The notes under the pieces: model-generated
The model's input: only the letters and a program-made list of their open reading frames with translations
Told to the model about the DNA's origin: nothing
Databases searched by the model: none
Program-made: the position numbers and the translations under genes
Part shown: piece after piece, positions 1 to 5,791 of the stretch
Layout: each line of letters begins with the position of its first letter
How positions within the stretch are numbered: position 1 is the stretch's first letter
NCBI GenBank assembly: GCA_012512055.1
Contig: JAAZEW010000227.1
Span: 1 to 7,829 of the forward strand
Source of the DNA: Bacillota bacterium
Lineage (GTDB): Bacteria > Bacillota_G > SHA-98 > UBA4971
Length of the DNA: 7,829 bases
Reading direction: 5' to 3'

Positions 1-761
1 ATCGCTTCCTGAGGAGGGACGCGGCGATCTTCGTGCACAGGAAGGCTGCGCCCTACCATCATCTCAACAAGGCTTTCCGGCGTAGCGTCCTCCGTGCGCA
101 CAGTGCCGACATTTTTGCCATCCCTGAGCACAGTCACCTTATCTGAGATCTCCATGGTCTCCTTGAGCTTGTGAGTAATAAATACGATCGTAGTTCCGGA
201 CTCCACAAGGGCCCGCATTACGACAAAGAGCTCGCTCACTTCCGGGGGAGTAAGCACCGCTGTAGGCTCATCCAGGATCAGCACCCCGGCACCCCGCATT
301 AAGGCCTTTATTATCTCAACCCTCTGCTGTTGTCCGACGGATATGTCTTCAACCTTGGCATCAGGATCCACACGCAAGCCGTACCGCTCTGAAACCTCCA
401 GGATGTCTTTTCGAGCCTGCCTGTAATCTAGCAGCCCATTCCTGCGAGGCTCAGCCCCTGCCACGATATTCTCAGTAACAGTAAGTTGTTCAGCAAGCAT
501 GAAGTGCTGGTGCACCATGCCGATACCGAGAGATATCGCATCGCGAGGGCCTGAGATAGTCACCGGATTGTCGTTTACATAGATGGAACCTGAATCTTGG
601 CGGTAGAGGCCGAATAGGATCCTCATCAGCGTGCTCTTCCCTGCCCCGTTCTCCCCTAATAGGCAGTGGATCTCTCCAGGAGATGCGGAAAAACACACAT
701 CGTCGTTGGCCACAACGCTTCCGAAGCGTTTTGTTATGTTCTCCATCCGGACGGCATACAT
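1..761 (-). CDS. ABC transporter ATP-binding protein of a BMP-type (nucleoside) importer, 3' end beyond the window
   Basis: Cytoplasmic ATPase that would power import of the solute bound by the BMP-family protein encoded just upstream. 253 codons are visible and the frame is open at position 1. The first nucleotide-binding domain is complete: Walker A GENGAGKST at residues 36-44, Q-loop Gln85 in MVHQHF, signature ISVGQQQR near 140-147, Walker B VLILDEP at 160-166 and H-loop His197 in FITHK. The sequence style (MVHQHFMLAEQLTVTENI, then SVGQQQRVEI) is that of the YufO/NupO and simple-sugar ATPases. Those usually carry two ATPase domains in about 500 residues, so roughly half the gene is missing. 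The ATG at 761 gives MYAVRMENITKRFG. An in-frame ATG at 746 is the alternative. An AAAGGGG stretch about 12 nt upstream is a fair ribosome binding site for 761. Permease genes are expected to follow beyond the left edge. Family assignment is firm; the substrate is inferred from the BMP neighbour. Confidence 0.93.
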   Translation of the reverse strand, partial: MYAVRMENITKRFGSVVANDDVCFSASPGEIHCLLGENGAGKSTLMRILFGLYRQDSGSIYVNDNPVTISGPRDAISLGIGMVHQHFMLAEQLTVTENIVAGAEPRRNGLLDYRQARKDILEVSERYGLRVDPDAKVEDISVGQQQRVEIIKALMRGAGVLILDEPTAVLTPPEVSELFVVMRALVESGTTIVFITHKLKETMEISDKVTVLRDGKNVGTVRTEDATPESLVEMMVGRSLPVHEDRRVPPQEA

Positions 762-821
762 AATACGGCGAACCCCTTTTCCAGTGTGCCGGCTTGGACC
801 TGGCACAGGGCATATCTAACA

Positions 822-848
822 AGGCAGGGGGAGAGCATCCCCCCGCCT
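822..848 (-). promoter_or_regulatory. Stem-loop between binding-protein and ATPase genes
   Basis: Arms 822-831 and 839-848 form a 10-bp stem with a 7-nt loop. One position pairs only as G-U in minus-strand RNA (A-C mismatch on the plus strand), so the structure suits the minus-strand transcript. It is followed by CCUUGUU rather than a clean run of U, so it may be a leaky terminator or an mRNA 3'-end stabiliser. Such an element is common after solute-binding-protein genes, where more binding protein than ATPase is needed. A second small inverted repeat (TGTGCC 785-790 / GGCACA 802-807) lies nearer the ATPase start. Confidence 0.6.
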
Positions 849-870
849 GCATGTACTGATATGTCTATAT

Positions 871-903
871 GTCTCGAGTGCTATTATGTGTCTCGAGCGC
901 TAT
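871..903. repeat. Short direct repeat, 19-bp period
   Basis: GTCTCGAGTGCTAT (871-884) is repeated as GTCTCGAGCGCTAT (890-903), with one difference in 14 bases. Each copy holds CTCGAG. It lies immediately after the stop codon of the binding-protein gene. It could be a paired protein site or a simple duplication; nothing in the sequence decides. Confidence 0.5.
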
Positions 904-906
904 AGA

Positions 907-1950
907 CTACTTCCCCTGAGCTTTCAACCAAGGCTCAACCTGGTCAATATCCTCAGGCACTGTCAGTTCGCCTGATGCGACCTTCTCTGCGAGCTTGTCG
1001 ACTTCGGCCATTATGTCCTGAGGGACCAGGTTCTCTGAATAGCCAAGCGCGCCTTCCTTCAGCCCAAGCAGGTTAATACCAGGCTTGAACTGGTCTTTTA
1101 GCACAGCTTCGATGGCCATGTAGACAGTGTTGTCCACAAGTTTCATTCCATTGGTCAGGATATTATCAGGAGCAAGGTATCCCTGGTCAGAGTCAGCGCC
1201 AATAGCGTAACGGTTACGCTCCTCTGCAGCCTTGATTCCGCCGAGGCCTGAACGGCCGGCAGCGAGCCACAGCACGTCCACACCCTCATCCAGCATTGCA
1301 TTGGCCATCTCCTTGCATTTTGCAGGGTCAGCCCAATGTCCGACGTATGCATATTTCACTTCAACCTTTGGGTTCACGTATTTGGCTCCGGCAATGTAAC
1401 CCGCGACATTGGCACGGATAAGCGGGATATCCATTCCACCGATGACTCCGACTACCTGCTTGTCAGGTACAATGCGCGGATCGCCTGCTTTAGTAGTCAT
1501 CAGGCCTGCCACTGCACCTACCACAAACCCACGCTCCGCTTCCTTATATACGTATGATGCGACATTAGGAGAGTCAACTGCAGTGTCCACAATTGCAAAC
1601 TTCTGATTCGGGAACCTCTCGGCCACAACCTGCAAAGCGTCTGCCTGGTCGAAACCAATGGATATGATAAGGTCGTATTTGCGAGTCTGAGCAAACCGCA
1701 TCAAGAGGCTCTCGTACTCTGCAACAGCCTGCGGTTCAGCTTGGTCGAACTCTATTCCAAGATCCTTCTCCGCTCGTTTCATACCTTCGTAGGCAGAGTC
1801 ATTAAACGACTTGTCTCCGAGGCCGCCTGTGGCAAACACAATAGCCATCCTGGGCTTGGCTGCAGCCGCACCGAACGAGGCTATCCCCATCACCATTACT
1901 ACAATCAAAGCGATGCTGGATAGAGCTAAGAACTTCCGGGTCCTATTCAT
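907..1950 (-). CDS. BMP-family solute-binding protein (probable nucleoside binder)
   Basis: Extracytoplasmic substrate-binding component of an ABC importer; characterised relatives of the BMP (basic membrane protein) family bind purine nucleosides. The protein has 347 residues, the usual length. Residues 1-31 form a Sec signal peptide: MNRTRK, a hydrophobic core, then a cut site near GAAAA-KPR. There is no cysteine there, so it is not a lipoprotein, although most BMP proteins of Gram-positives and spirochaetes are. The mature part starts with the family signature AIVFATGGLGDKSFNDSAYEG, and further family-like stretches include ISIGFDQADALQ, FAIVDTAVDSPNVASYVYKE and VGVIGGMDIPLI. An excellent ribosome binding site AGGAGGT (1961-1967) lies 10 nt before the ATG. 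The next gene in the transcript is the ATPase, 145 nt on, with a hairpin between. The family is certain; ligand unproven. Confidence 0.96.
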   Translation of the reverse strand: MNRTRKFLALSSIALIVVMVMGIASFGAAAAKPRMAIVFATGGLGDKSFNDSAYEGMKRAEKDLGIEFDQAEPQAVAEYESLLMRFAQTRKYDLIISIGFDQADALQVVAERFPNQKFAIVDTAVDSPNVASYVYKEAERGFVVGAVAGLMTTKAGDPRIVPDKQVVGVIGGMDIPLIRANVAGYIAGAKYVNPKVEVKYAYVGHWADPAKCKEMANAMLDEGVDVLWLAAGRSGLGGIKAAEERNRYAIGADSDQGYLAPDNILTNGMKLVDNTVYMAIEAVLKDQFKPGINLLGLKEGALGYSENLVPQDIMAEVDKLAEKVASGELTVPEDIDQVEPWLKAQGK

Positions 1951-2052
1951 CTCAGAAAATACCTCCTGTAGTTAATTAATGTAAGGCATTGCTTTTACTA
2001 ATTTCGACGCATATCGCAGCAATCCTGCAATGCTCTTGACGTACGTATGTAG

Positions 2053-2094
2053 CGCCTGCAATCATGAAACTACAGGCGTTGGGCTTGATTCAAG
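2053..2094 (-). promoter_or_regulatory. Inverted repeats in the leader of the BMP gene / trailer of the dehydrogenase gene
   Basis: Two dyads lie side by side. CGCCTGCA (2053-2060) and TACAGGCG (2071-2078) pair over 8 bp with a 10-nt loop; one pair is G-U only in minus-strand RNA. CTTGA (2084-2088) and TCAAG (2090-2094) are a perfect 5-bp dyad around one base. The first could end dehydrogenase transcription, but no U-run follows. Either could be an operator for the BMP operon. I found no convincing -35/-10 pair here. Confidence 0.4.
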
Positions 2095-2119
2095 ACAGGT
2101 ACGGCACATACGCACCCTA

Positions 2120-2185
2120 CTCAATTCGTGTTTTCGAAGTCCTCAATCCGTGTTTTCGAGGCCCTCAATCCGTGTTTTCGAAGTC
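2120..2185. repeat. Three tandem 22-bp repeats overlapping the dehydrogenase 3' end
   Basis: Units are 2120-2141, 2142-2163 and 2164-2185, contiguous and with no indels. Each starts CTCAAT and carries the core CGTGTTTTCGA; units differ at two or three bases. The last unit overlaps the final codons and stop of the dehydrogenase gene on the minus strand, encoding DFENTD and TGA. The core TTTTCGA is also the most conserved part of the 19-bp elements at 3844-4534, a possible but unproven relation. Confidence 0.9.
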
Positions 2186-3121
2186 GATGAGCACTTTAAG
2201 GCTCCCCCGGGCGCACGCTGCATTGAAAGCGTCCGGCATTTGATCAGCAGAGAAAACCGCGTCGATCAGCGGTTCAGTGGTGACCGTCCCATTTTCGAGA
2301 AGTCGCAAGGCAGGCGGGAACGGGCCGCACCGTGAACCTACGCATGTGATCTCATTACGGACTACCGGTGTAAGGTTGATAGGGACGCCTTGGTGAAAAG
2401 TGCTCTTTAGCACGATTGTCCCCTTAGGGCGCACTATAGCCATGGAAGTTTCAATGCCTGACGAATTGCCTGTGCAGTCAACGGCCACGTCGACTCTGCC
2501 TGCATAATCTGAGGACAGGACAGCTTCCATACCGGCCATCCTTGCAATCGCCAGTTTCTCCATGTGTTTACCCAGCACGACGACGCGACACCCAAAGGCG
2601 CGTATTGCCTGTGCTGTCAGAAGCCCCAGTTTGCCGTCACCGATCACTGCCACCAGGTCGGTGGGCAGTATGTGGACTTGCTCGAGGACTTCGATGCCTG
2701 CAGCAAGAGGTTCAGTCAATACCGCCTGACGGTCGGTGACTGAATCCGGGACGACATGTAGATTGGACTCGGGCAAAACTACATAGTCTGCAAAGCAGCC
2801 CTGCCACCCGTTTATCCCCATGGCTTTGACATTGTCGCAATGGCGCGGGTTACCGCTCCGGCACATCGGGCACTCACCGCACACTATGTTGATTTCGCCC
2901 ACAACGCGTTTTCCCACCAGGCCGGGGTTGTCCGCATCCACAACCCTGCCGACAAACTCGTGCCCCATGATTCCTTTATACGCCAGATAGCCCCGGGTTA
3001 CTTCGATGTCTGTGTTGCAGATCCCCGCAAGAGAGACAAGTATCAAAGCCTCGTCCCTTCCCCGTTTCGGGATAGGCATGTCCACTGCTTTGAGACCTTC
3101 GTCAAAAACCAGCGCTCGCAC
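2165..3121 (-). CDS. Zinc-dependent medium-chain dehydrogenase/reductase (alcohol/polyol dehydrogenase-like)
   Basis: Cytoplasmic oxidoreductase of the zinc MDR superfamily that would oxidise an alcohol or polyol with a nicotinamide cofactor; the substrate cannot be read from sequence. It has 318 residues, somewhat short for the family (about 340-350). Catalytic zinc ligands are Cys35 (GICNTD), His54-Glu55 (GHEF) and Glu137 (TEPLA). The structural zinc lobe has all four cysteines, 81, 84, 87 and 95. The Rossmann loop GDGKLG is at 161-166, and the second strand ends VVVLGKH, without the acidic residue usual for NAD, so NADP use is possible. The start is GTG at 3121, with an AGGAAGGGGG-type ribosome binding site ending about 7 nt before it; the ATG at 3126 is out of frame. 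The C-terminus (DFENTD) is written by a tandem-repeat unit, so the original end of the protein may have changed. It lies 214 nt upstream of the BMP gene, too far to be sure of co-transcription. Confidence 0.93.
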   Translation of the reverse strand: MRALVFDEGLKAVDMPIPKRGRDEALILVSLAGICNTDIEVTRGYLAYKGIMGHEFVGRVVDADNPGLVGKRVVGEINIVCGECPMCRSGNPRHCDNVKAMGINGWQGCFADYVVLPESNLHVVPDSVTDRQAVLTEPLAAGIEVLEQVHILPTDLVAVIGDGKLGLLTAQAIRAFGCRVVVLGKHMEKLAIARMAGMEAVLSSDYAGRVDVAVDCTGNSSGIETSMAIVRPKGTIVLKSTFHQGVPINLTPVVRNEITCVGSRCGPFPPALRLLENGTVTTEPLIDAVFSADQMPDAFNAACARGSLKVLIDFENTD

Positions 3122-3150
3122 ACATGGTCCCCCTTCCTCTTACCCGCACC

Positions 3151-3207
3151 ATAAGGAGGAGCTCTTCACCGTTTGGCCCATAAGAGGAGCTCTTCACTGT
3201 TTAGCCC
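3151..3207. repeat. Tandem duplication of about 29 bp upstream of the dehydrogenase gene
   Basis: Copy 1 is 3151-3179 and copy 2 is 3180-3207. They differ by one missing base and two transitions. Each contains GAGGAGCTCTTCAC or close to it, with a palindromic GAGCTC, and ends GCCC. The pair lies 30 to 86 nt upstream of the GTG start, where a promoter or operator of the dehydrogenase gene would sit, so it may be a duplicated regulator site. That role is inference. Confidence 0.75.
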
Positions 3208-3614
3208 ATGAGTTGGGAAGTATCACTGCTTACGGCGCGTGAAAAACTGACAGCAGAATCATCGGGCAGGATTACCCATACAGACCCTATTCTACCAGTA
3301 ACTGCAAGACAGTGCAATTTCGGGCCTCAGTCAGTCACTTCCCAAACCCTCTCGTAGCTCACTCGTGGACTCCCCCGTACAGTACTCGGTACTCTCTGTA
3401 CCCCATCAACTTTGCTCAGTCCCTCGTGACACCGAGAATTCCGCAAACGTCGTTTTTCCTGGACATACGTTCCAACTAGCACTCTAACTGTACCTTTCAG
3501 ACTAGATGAGAGCTTTGCCCATCTATTAAAGAGCGTATGGGCCCCTTTCCCCTACCCGGGTGACGCCTTATTAACCATCCCAAAGCTCCCCTACAGGGGG
3601 TCTTAGTCGAATAT
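3208..3614. other. Non-coding stretch, no gene seen
   Basis: No frame on either strand gives a protein-like sequence or a ribosome binding site with a plausible start. Minor structures are an imperfect inverted repeat GTACAG...CTGTAC at 3377-3401 with inner arms TAC/GTA, and CCCC/GGGG arms near 3590-3600. I see no tRNA, rRNA or riboswitch pattern. Confidence 0.6.
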
Positions 3615-3820
3615 GGCTCGCCAGGAGAGCAATTCGGACTGATCTGATGGCTTCCATACGGTTGGTTGGCTCACCCAGCCGTTCAGACAGATCCGAGGGC
3701 TTCCGTGTGGTCGATTGGCTCTTCCTGAGAGCCATCTAGGAGGATTGGGCGCCTCTACGTGAGCGACCGGCTCGCCCAGAGAGCAGGTCCGATCGATCCG
3801 CCAATGAGTTCGGCGTATGA
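3615..3820. repeat. Degenerate tandem repeat, about 52-bp period, four units
   Basis: Units begin with GGCTC at 3615, 3668, 3717 and 3769 (spacings 53, 49, 52). Shared blocks in order are GGCTCgCCcaGAGAGC, a GATC or GATCC box (weak in unit 3), GGCTTCC (units 1 and 2, cGCCTCta in 3) and a GGTTGGTT/GTCGATT/GCGACC tail running into the next unit. The units have diverged and carry indels. No frame stays open through all of them, so this is not a protein repeat. The array abuts the 19-bp element block that starts at 3844. Confidence 0.7.
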
Positions 3821-3843
3821 CGTCGATCGCATGTCTCAGTAAC

Positions 3844-3967
3844 GTGTTCGATTTTCGAACACCAAACCCGAATGACTCTGCATGTTAAGCAACTCTTGAT
3901 GATGCCTGATTGAAATTCGAACACTGGTTTGGAGAGCCGTGTACTGTTTTCGAGCACGTTTTCTGAA
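3844..3967. repeat. 124-bp direct repeat, copy A
   Basis: Aligns without gaps to 4182-4305 (offset 338). By my hand count 19 of 124 positions differ, 16 of them transitions. It carries three 19-bp dyads (starts 3844, 3906, 3939) in the same relative places as copy B, so the higher-order unit was duplicated and both copies kept their dyads. Confidence 0.9.
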
Positions 3968-4174
3968 GAAAGCCTGAGGGTGTCAGAAATTTGACCATCC
4001 TTACCGAGTTGGATGTCAGCTTTTCGACCACCGACCTCGCGGAGGTGCTCGATTTTCTAACACGCTCTTGGAAAGCATGTAATATTCTCGAACACACTTT
4101 CACAAATAAGCCGAAGAGCACCTGAAAATCGATGATTTGCCGGAAGCCGTGTCCTATTTTCGAGCACACCTTCC

Positions 4175-4207
4175 GGGTTTGGTGTTCGCTTTTCGAACAC
4201 CAAACCC
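4175..4207. repeat. Perfect 14-bp inverted repeat
   Basis: GGGTTTGGTGTTCG (4175-4188) and its exact complement CGAACACCAAACCC (4194-4207) flank a 5-nt loop. It extends the 19-bp dyad at 4182-4200 on both sides and would form a stable hairpin or cruciform. There is no T-run after it in either direction, so it is not a classic terminator. Copy A at 3844 has the right arm but not the left extension. Confidence 0.9.
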
Positions 4208-4305
4208 AAATGACCCTACATATTAAGCGACTTCTGATGGTGCCTGTTCGAAATTCGAACACCAGTTTGGAGAACCGTGTACCATTTTCGAACACGTTTT
4301 TGGAA
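4182..4305. repeat. 124-bp direct repeat, copy B
   Basis: Partner of 3844-3967. Its middle dyad (CTGTTCGAAATTCGAACAC, 4244-4262) has a perfect core GTTCGAA-A-TTCGAAC, whereas copy A has lost the left arm there. The right end runs into an inverted 19-bp unit at 4309. Confidence 0.9.
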
Positions 4306-4534
4306 TCAGTGATCGAAAACCGGACACCCCAGGGGTCCTCAGAAAGGACGTGTACTATTCTCGAACACAGATCAGGACTGGGGTGCGCGAAATTCGATCG
4401 CCCTGCCCGTGAGACGCAAGCTTTTCCAACTTATTCTCCAAAATATGGAACGGCATTTGCCGTCGCTGGGGATTTTCTAAAAACCGTGTTCTATTTTCGA
4501 ACACAGTTCTGCAAGGTGATCGAAAACCGGACAC

Positions 4535-4693
4535 ATTGATGTGGTAACCTACTAGCGGACACCGAGAAGCTGGACGATCACGTTGAGACACCTCGACTAA
4601 TTGGACATTTTCCAATATCCAACGGCCTGAATGCGGTAACCTCTTCAAATTGCTCCCTTGCAGTAATAACGCTAGTTCACTGCATGTTACACT
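4535..4693. other. Short non-coding stretch downstream of the DUF89 gene
   Basis: No gene seen. GGTAACCT occurs twice (4543-4550 and 4635-4642), and a small dyad ATTGG/CCAAT (4600-4604 / 4612-4616) contains ATTTTCC, perhaps a decayed relative of the 19-bp elements. I see no intrinsic terminator for the DUF89 gene. Confidence 0.4.
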
Positions 4694-5596
4694 CTATGAC
4701 TTGCGGAATTCCTCCTCTTCACCTAGTTGCTTCCGCACTAACACATTCGCCCCTACACTGACTGCGATGTCTCTCGCCACTGCTTCGCATTTTGCCTTTA
4801 ACAGAAAGTAGAGCGCACGCCCTGCAGCATCACTAAGGGTCTCGTAGTTACCCTGTCCCTTGCTAATCACGACATCTGCATCACAGTAGAGCTTCAAGAA
4901 GTCGGGGTCAGCCTTGTCCAGAACTAGTCCGGGCACAACGCTTCCTGTAGATATAATGGTCGCATCATGATCCAATCCGGATGCGACCGCATCTTCCGCT
5001 GTCGCATCGTTTATTATCGGAACGCCGCGGACTCCGTAAAACACACCGACTTTTCCACCGGACACATTCTTGATTTCAGAAATCAGAATTCGGTCGAGGA
5101 CTGTCTCTCCTGCATTGTCCCCGATAATCACGATTGTCTCGGCATTTTTCAGGTCCTCGCGGAGCGCCTTTATGTCGCATACAGTAAATCCTTTTGTCAG
5201 CTCTCTATTGAGCACGGCCTCCATATCCACTGTGCGCATGTCTCCGTATACACCCGCATCCAAGAGATTGCCTACTGCCGATACCTCCAGGGCGGACAGA
5301 AGCCTATCCTCCTGCGTCTCAACGTACCTTTTCAGCGCCGGATGAGCATCATGGGCCATCTTGATAGCGACTCTTTTCACCTTTTCATAGGGGTCCTCAT
5401 TTCCTGTATACTCCTTGACCACCTCATGAACTGCGCCTCCCATCTCCGGCGAGGTTTTGTAGGAATCGTACTTTGAAAGGATCTCAAGCGATTTCAGGAC
5501 AATCGTCTTCTGAATATCCAAATCGGTAGTTACAAGTCTGGCAGCTTCCAAAGCCTGCCTTAAACTACACTGAACACAATCCAGCTGGACCTTCAT
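4694..5596 (-). CDS. DUF89 / ARMT1-like metal-dependent phosphatase
   Basis: Predicted cytoplasmic metal-dependent phosphatase of the DUF89 (ARMT1-like) family, members of which remove phosphate from damaged or unwanted phosphometabolites. The specific substrate is unknown. The 300-residue length and the N-terminal DCVQC pair (Cys7, Cys10) with a C-terminal KCE (Cys270) fit the stand-alone prokaryotic and archaeal subfamily, which carries such cysteines. Metal and phosphate-site motifs are visible: GDNAGE at 159-164 (Asp160, Asn161), IIND at 194-197, STGS near 216-219 and SKGQGNYE at 245-252. The start is ATG at 5596 with a clear ribosome binding site GGAGGTC (5601-5607) 6 nt away. It appears to stand alone: 195 nt and a hairpin separate it from the gene upstream, and the repeat block lies downstream. 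No frameshift or missing key residue was noticed. Family assignment is firm; activity is inferred. Confidence 0.93.
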   Translation of the reverse strand: MKVQLDCVQCSLRQALEAARLVTTDLDIQKTIVLKSLEILSKYDSYKTSPEMGGAVHEVVKEYTGNEDPYEKVKRVAIKMAHDAHPALKRYVETQEDRLLSALEVSAVGNLLDAGVYGDMRTVDMEAVLNRELTKGFTVCDIKALREDLKNAETIVIIGDNAGETVLDRILISEIKNVSGGKVGVFYGVRGVPIINDATAEDAVASGLDHDATIISTGSVVPGLVLDKADPDFLKLYCDADVVISKGQGNYETLSDAAGRALYFLLKAKCEAVARDIAVSVGANVLVRKQLGEEEEFRKS

Positions 5597-5716
5597 AATT
5601 GACCTCCGTTACTAAGTGCAAATAGCCTACCCGCACGACAGGCTTACGCCTTCGACATATGCGACTGGGACTTCCTAAAGCATCCGGCCGGTCTGTCTCC
5701 AGGCGTACTGTAGAAT

Positions 5717-5755
5717 GCGGTATCCCGCATACGGCCAGAGTATACGGGATACCGC
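5717..5755 (-). terminator. Long stem-loop after the small hypothetical gene
   Basis: Arms 5717-5732 (GCGGTATCCCGCATAC) and 5740-5755 (GTATACGGGATACCGC) pair over 16 bp around a 7-nt loop. The single imperfect pair is C-A on the plus strand but G-U on the minus strand, so it suits minus-strand RNA. It lies 37 nt past the stop at 5792. The following RNA is AUUCU, not a full U-run, so it may be a weak terminator or an mRNA-end protector. Confidence 0.65.
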
Positions 5756-5791
5756 CACTAAGCGGAACGACTACGATGTGACAGAGCGGCC

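Larger units (their letters stand above)
3844..4534. repeat. Array of 19-bp imperfect dyads (consensus GTGTTCGATTTTCGAACAC), helically phased
   Basis: Clear or fair units start at 3844, 3906, 3939, 4013, 4045, 4077, 4149, 4182, 4244, 4277, 4309, 4350, 4383, 4486 and 4516. Weaker ones are at 3990, 4118, 4414 and 4465. The two units at 4309 and 4516 (GTGATCGAAAACCGGACAC, identical) are inverted, as is the weak one at 4118. Arms GTGTTCG and CGAACAC flank a 5-bp centre. The right half TTTTCGAACAC is the best kept; three units have AAATT centres (3906, 4244, 4383). Many neighbours are separated by 13-14 bp. No gene reads through. Translations of either strand give only low-complexity strings such as FENGTRF that mirror the repeat. 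No transposase lies nearby. Confidence 0.85.

Noticed and set aside
404..415. GTCTTTTCGAGC in the ATPase gene resembles the repeat core
   Set aside because: It is ordinary coding sequence (ARKDIL) with only the TTTTCGA core in common.
2283..2301. CCATTTTCGAGAAG inside the dehydrogenase gene resembles the 19-bp element
   Set aside because: It encodes the normal RLLENGT stretch of the protein and lacks the GTGTTC and ACAC arms; it is probably coincidence.
3885..4295. 136-codon minus-strand reading frame over the repeat block (strings such as FENGTRFSKLVFE)
   Set aside because: The sequence mirrors the 19-bp DNA repeats, is low in complexity, and has no ribosome binding site or family resemblance. 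The overlapping plus-strand frame 4132-4539 fails for the same reasons.
3844..4534. CRISPR array
   Set aside because: Units are 19 bp and variable, spacers range from 11 to over 40 bp and partly repeat, orientation is mixed, and there are no cas genes.
3844..4534. LexA/SOS boxes
   Set aside because: The Bacillus-type box is CGAAC-N4-GTTCG. Here the half-sites face the other way, GTTCG-N5-CGAAC, and no SOS gene is adjacent.
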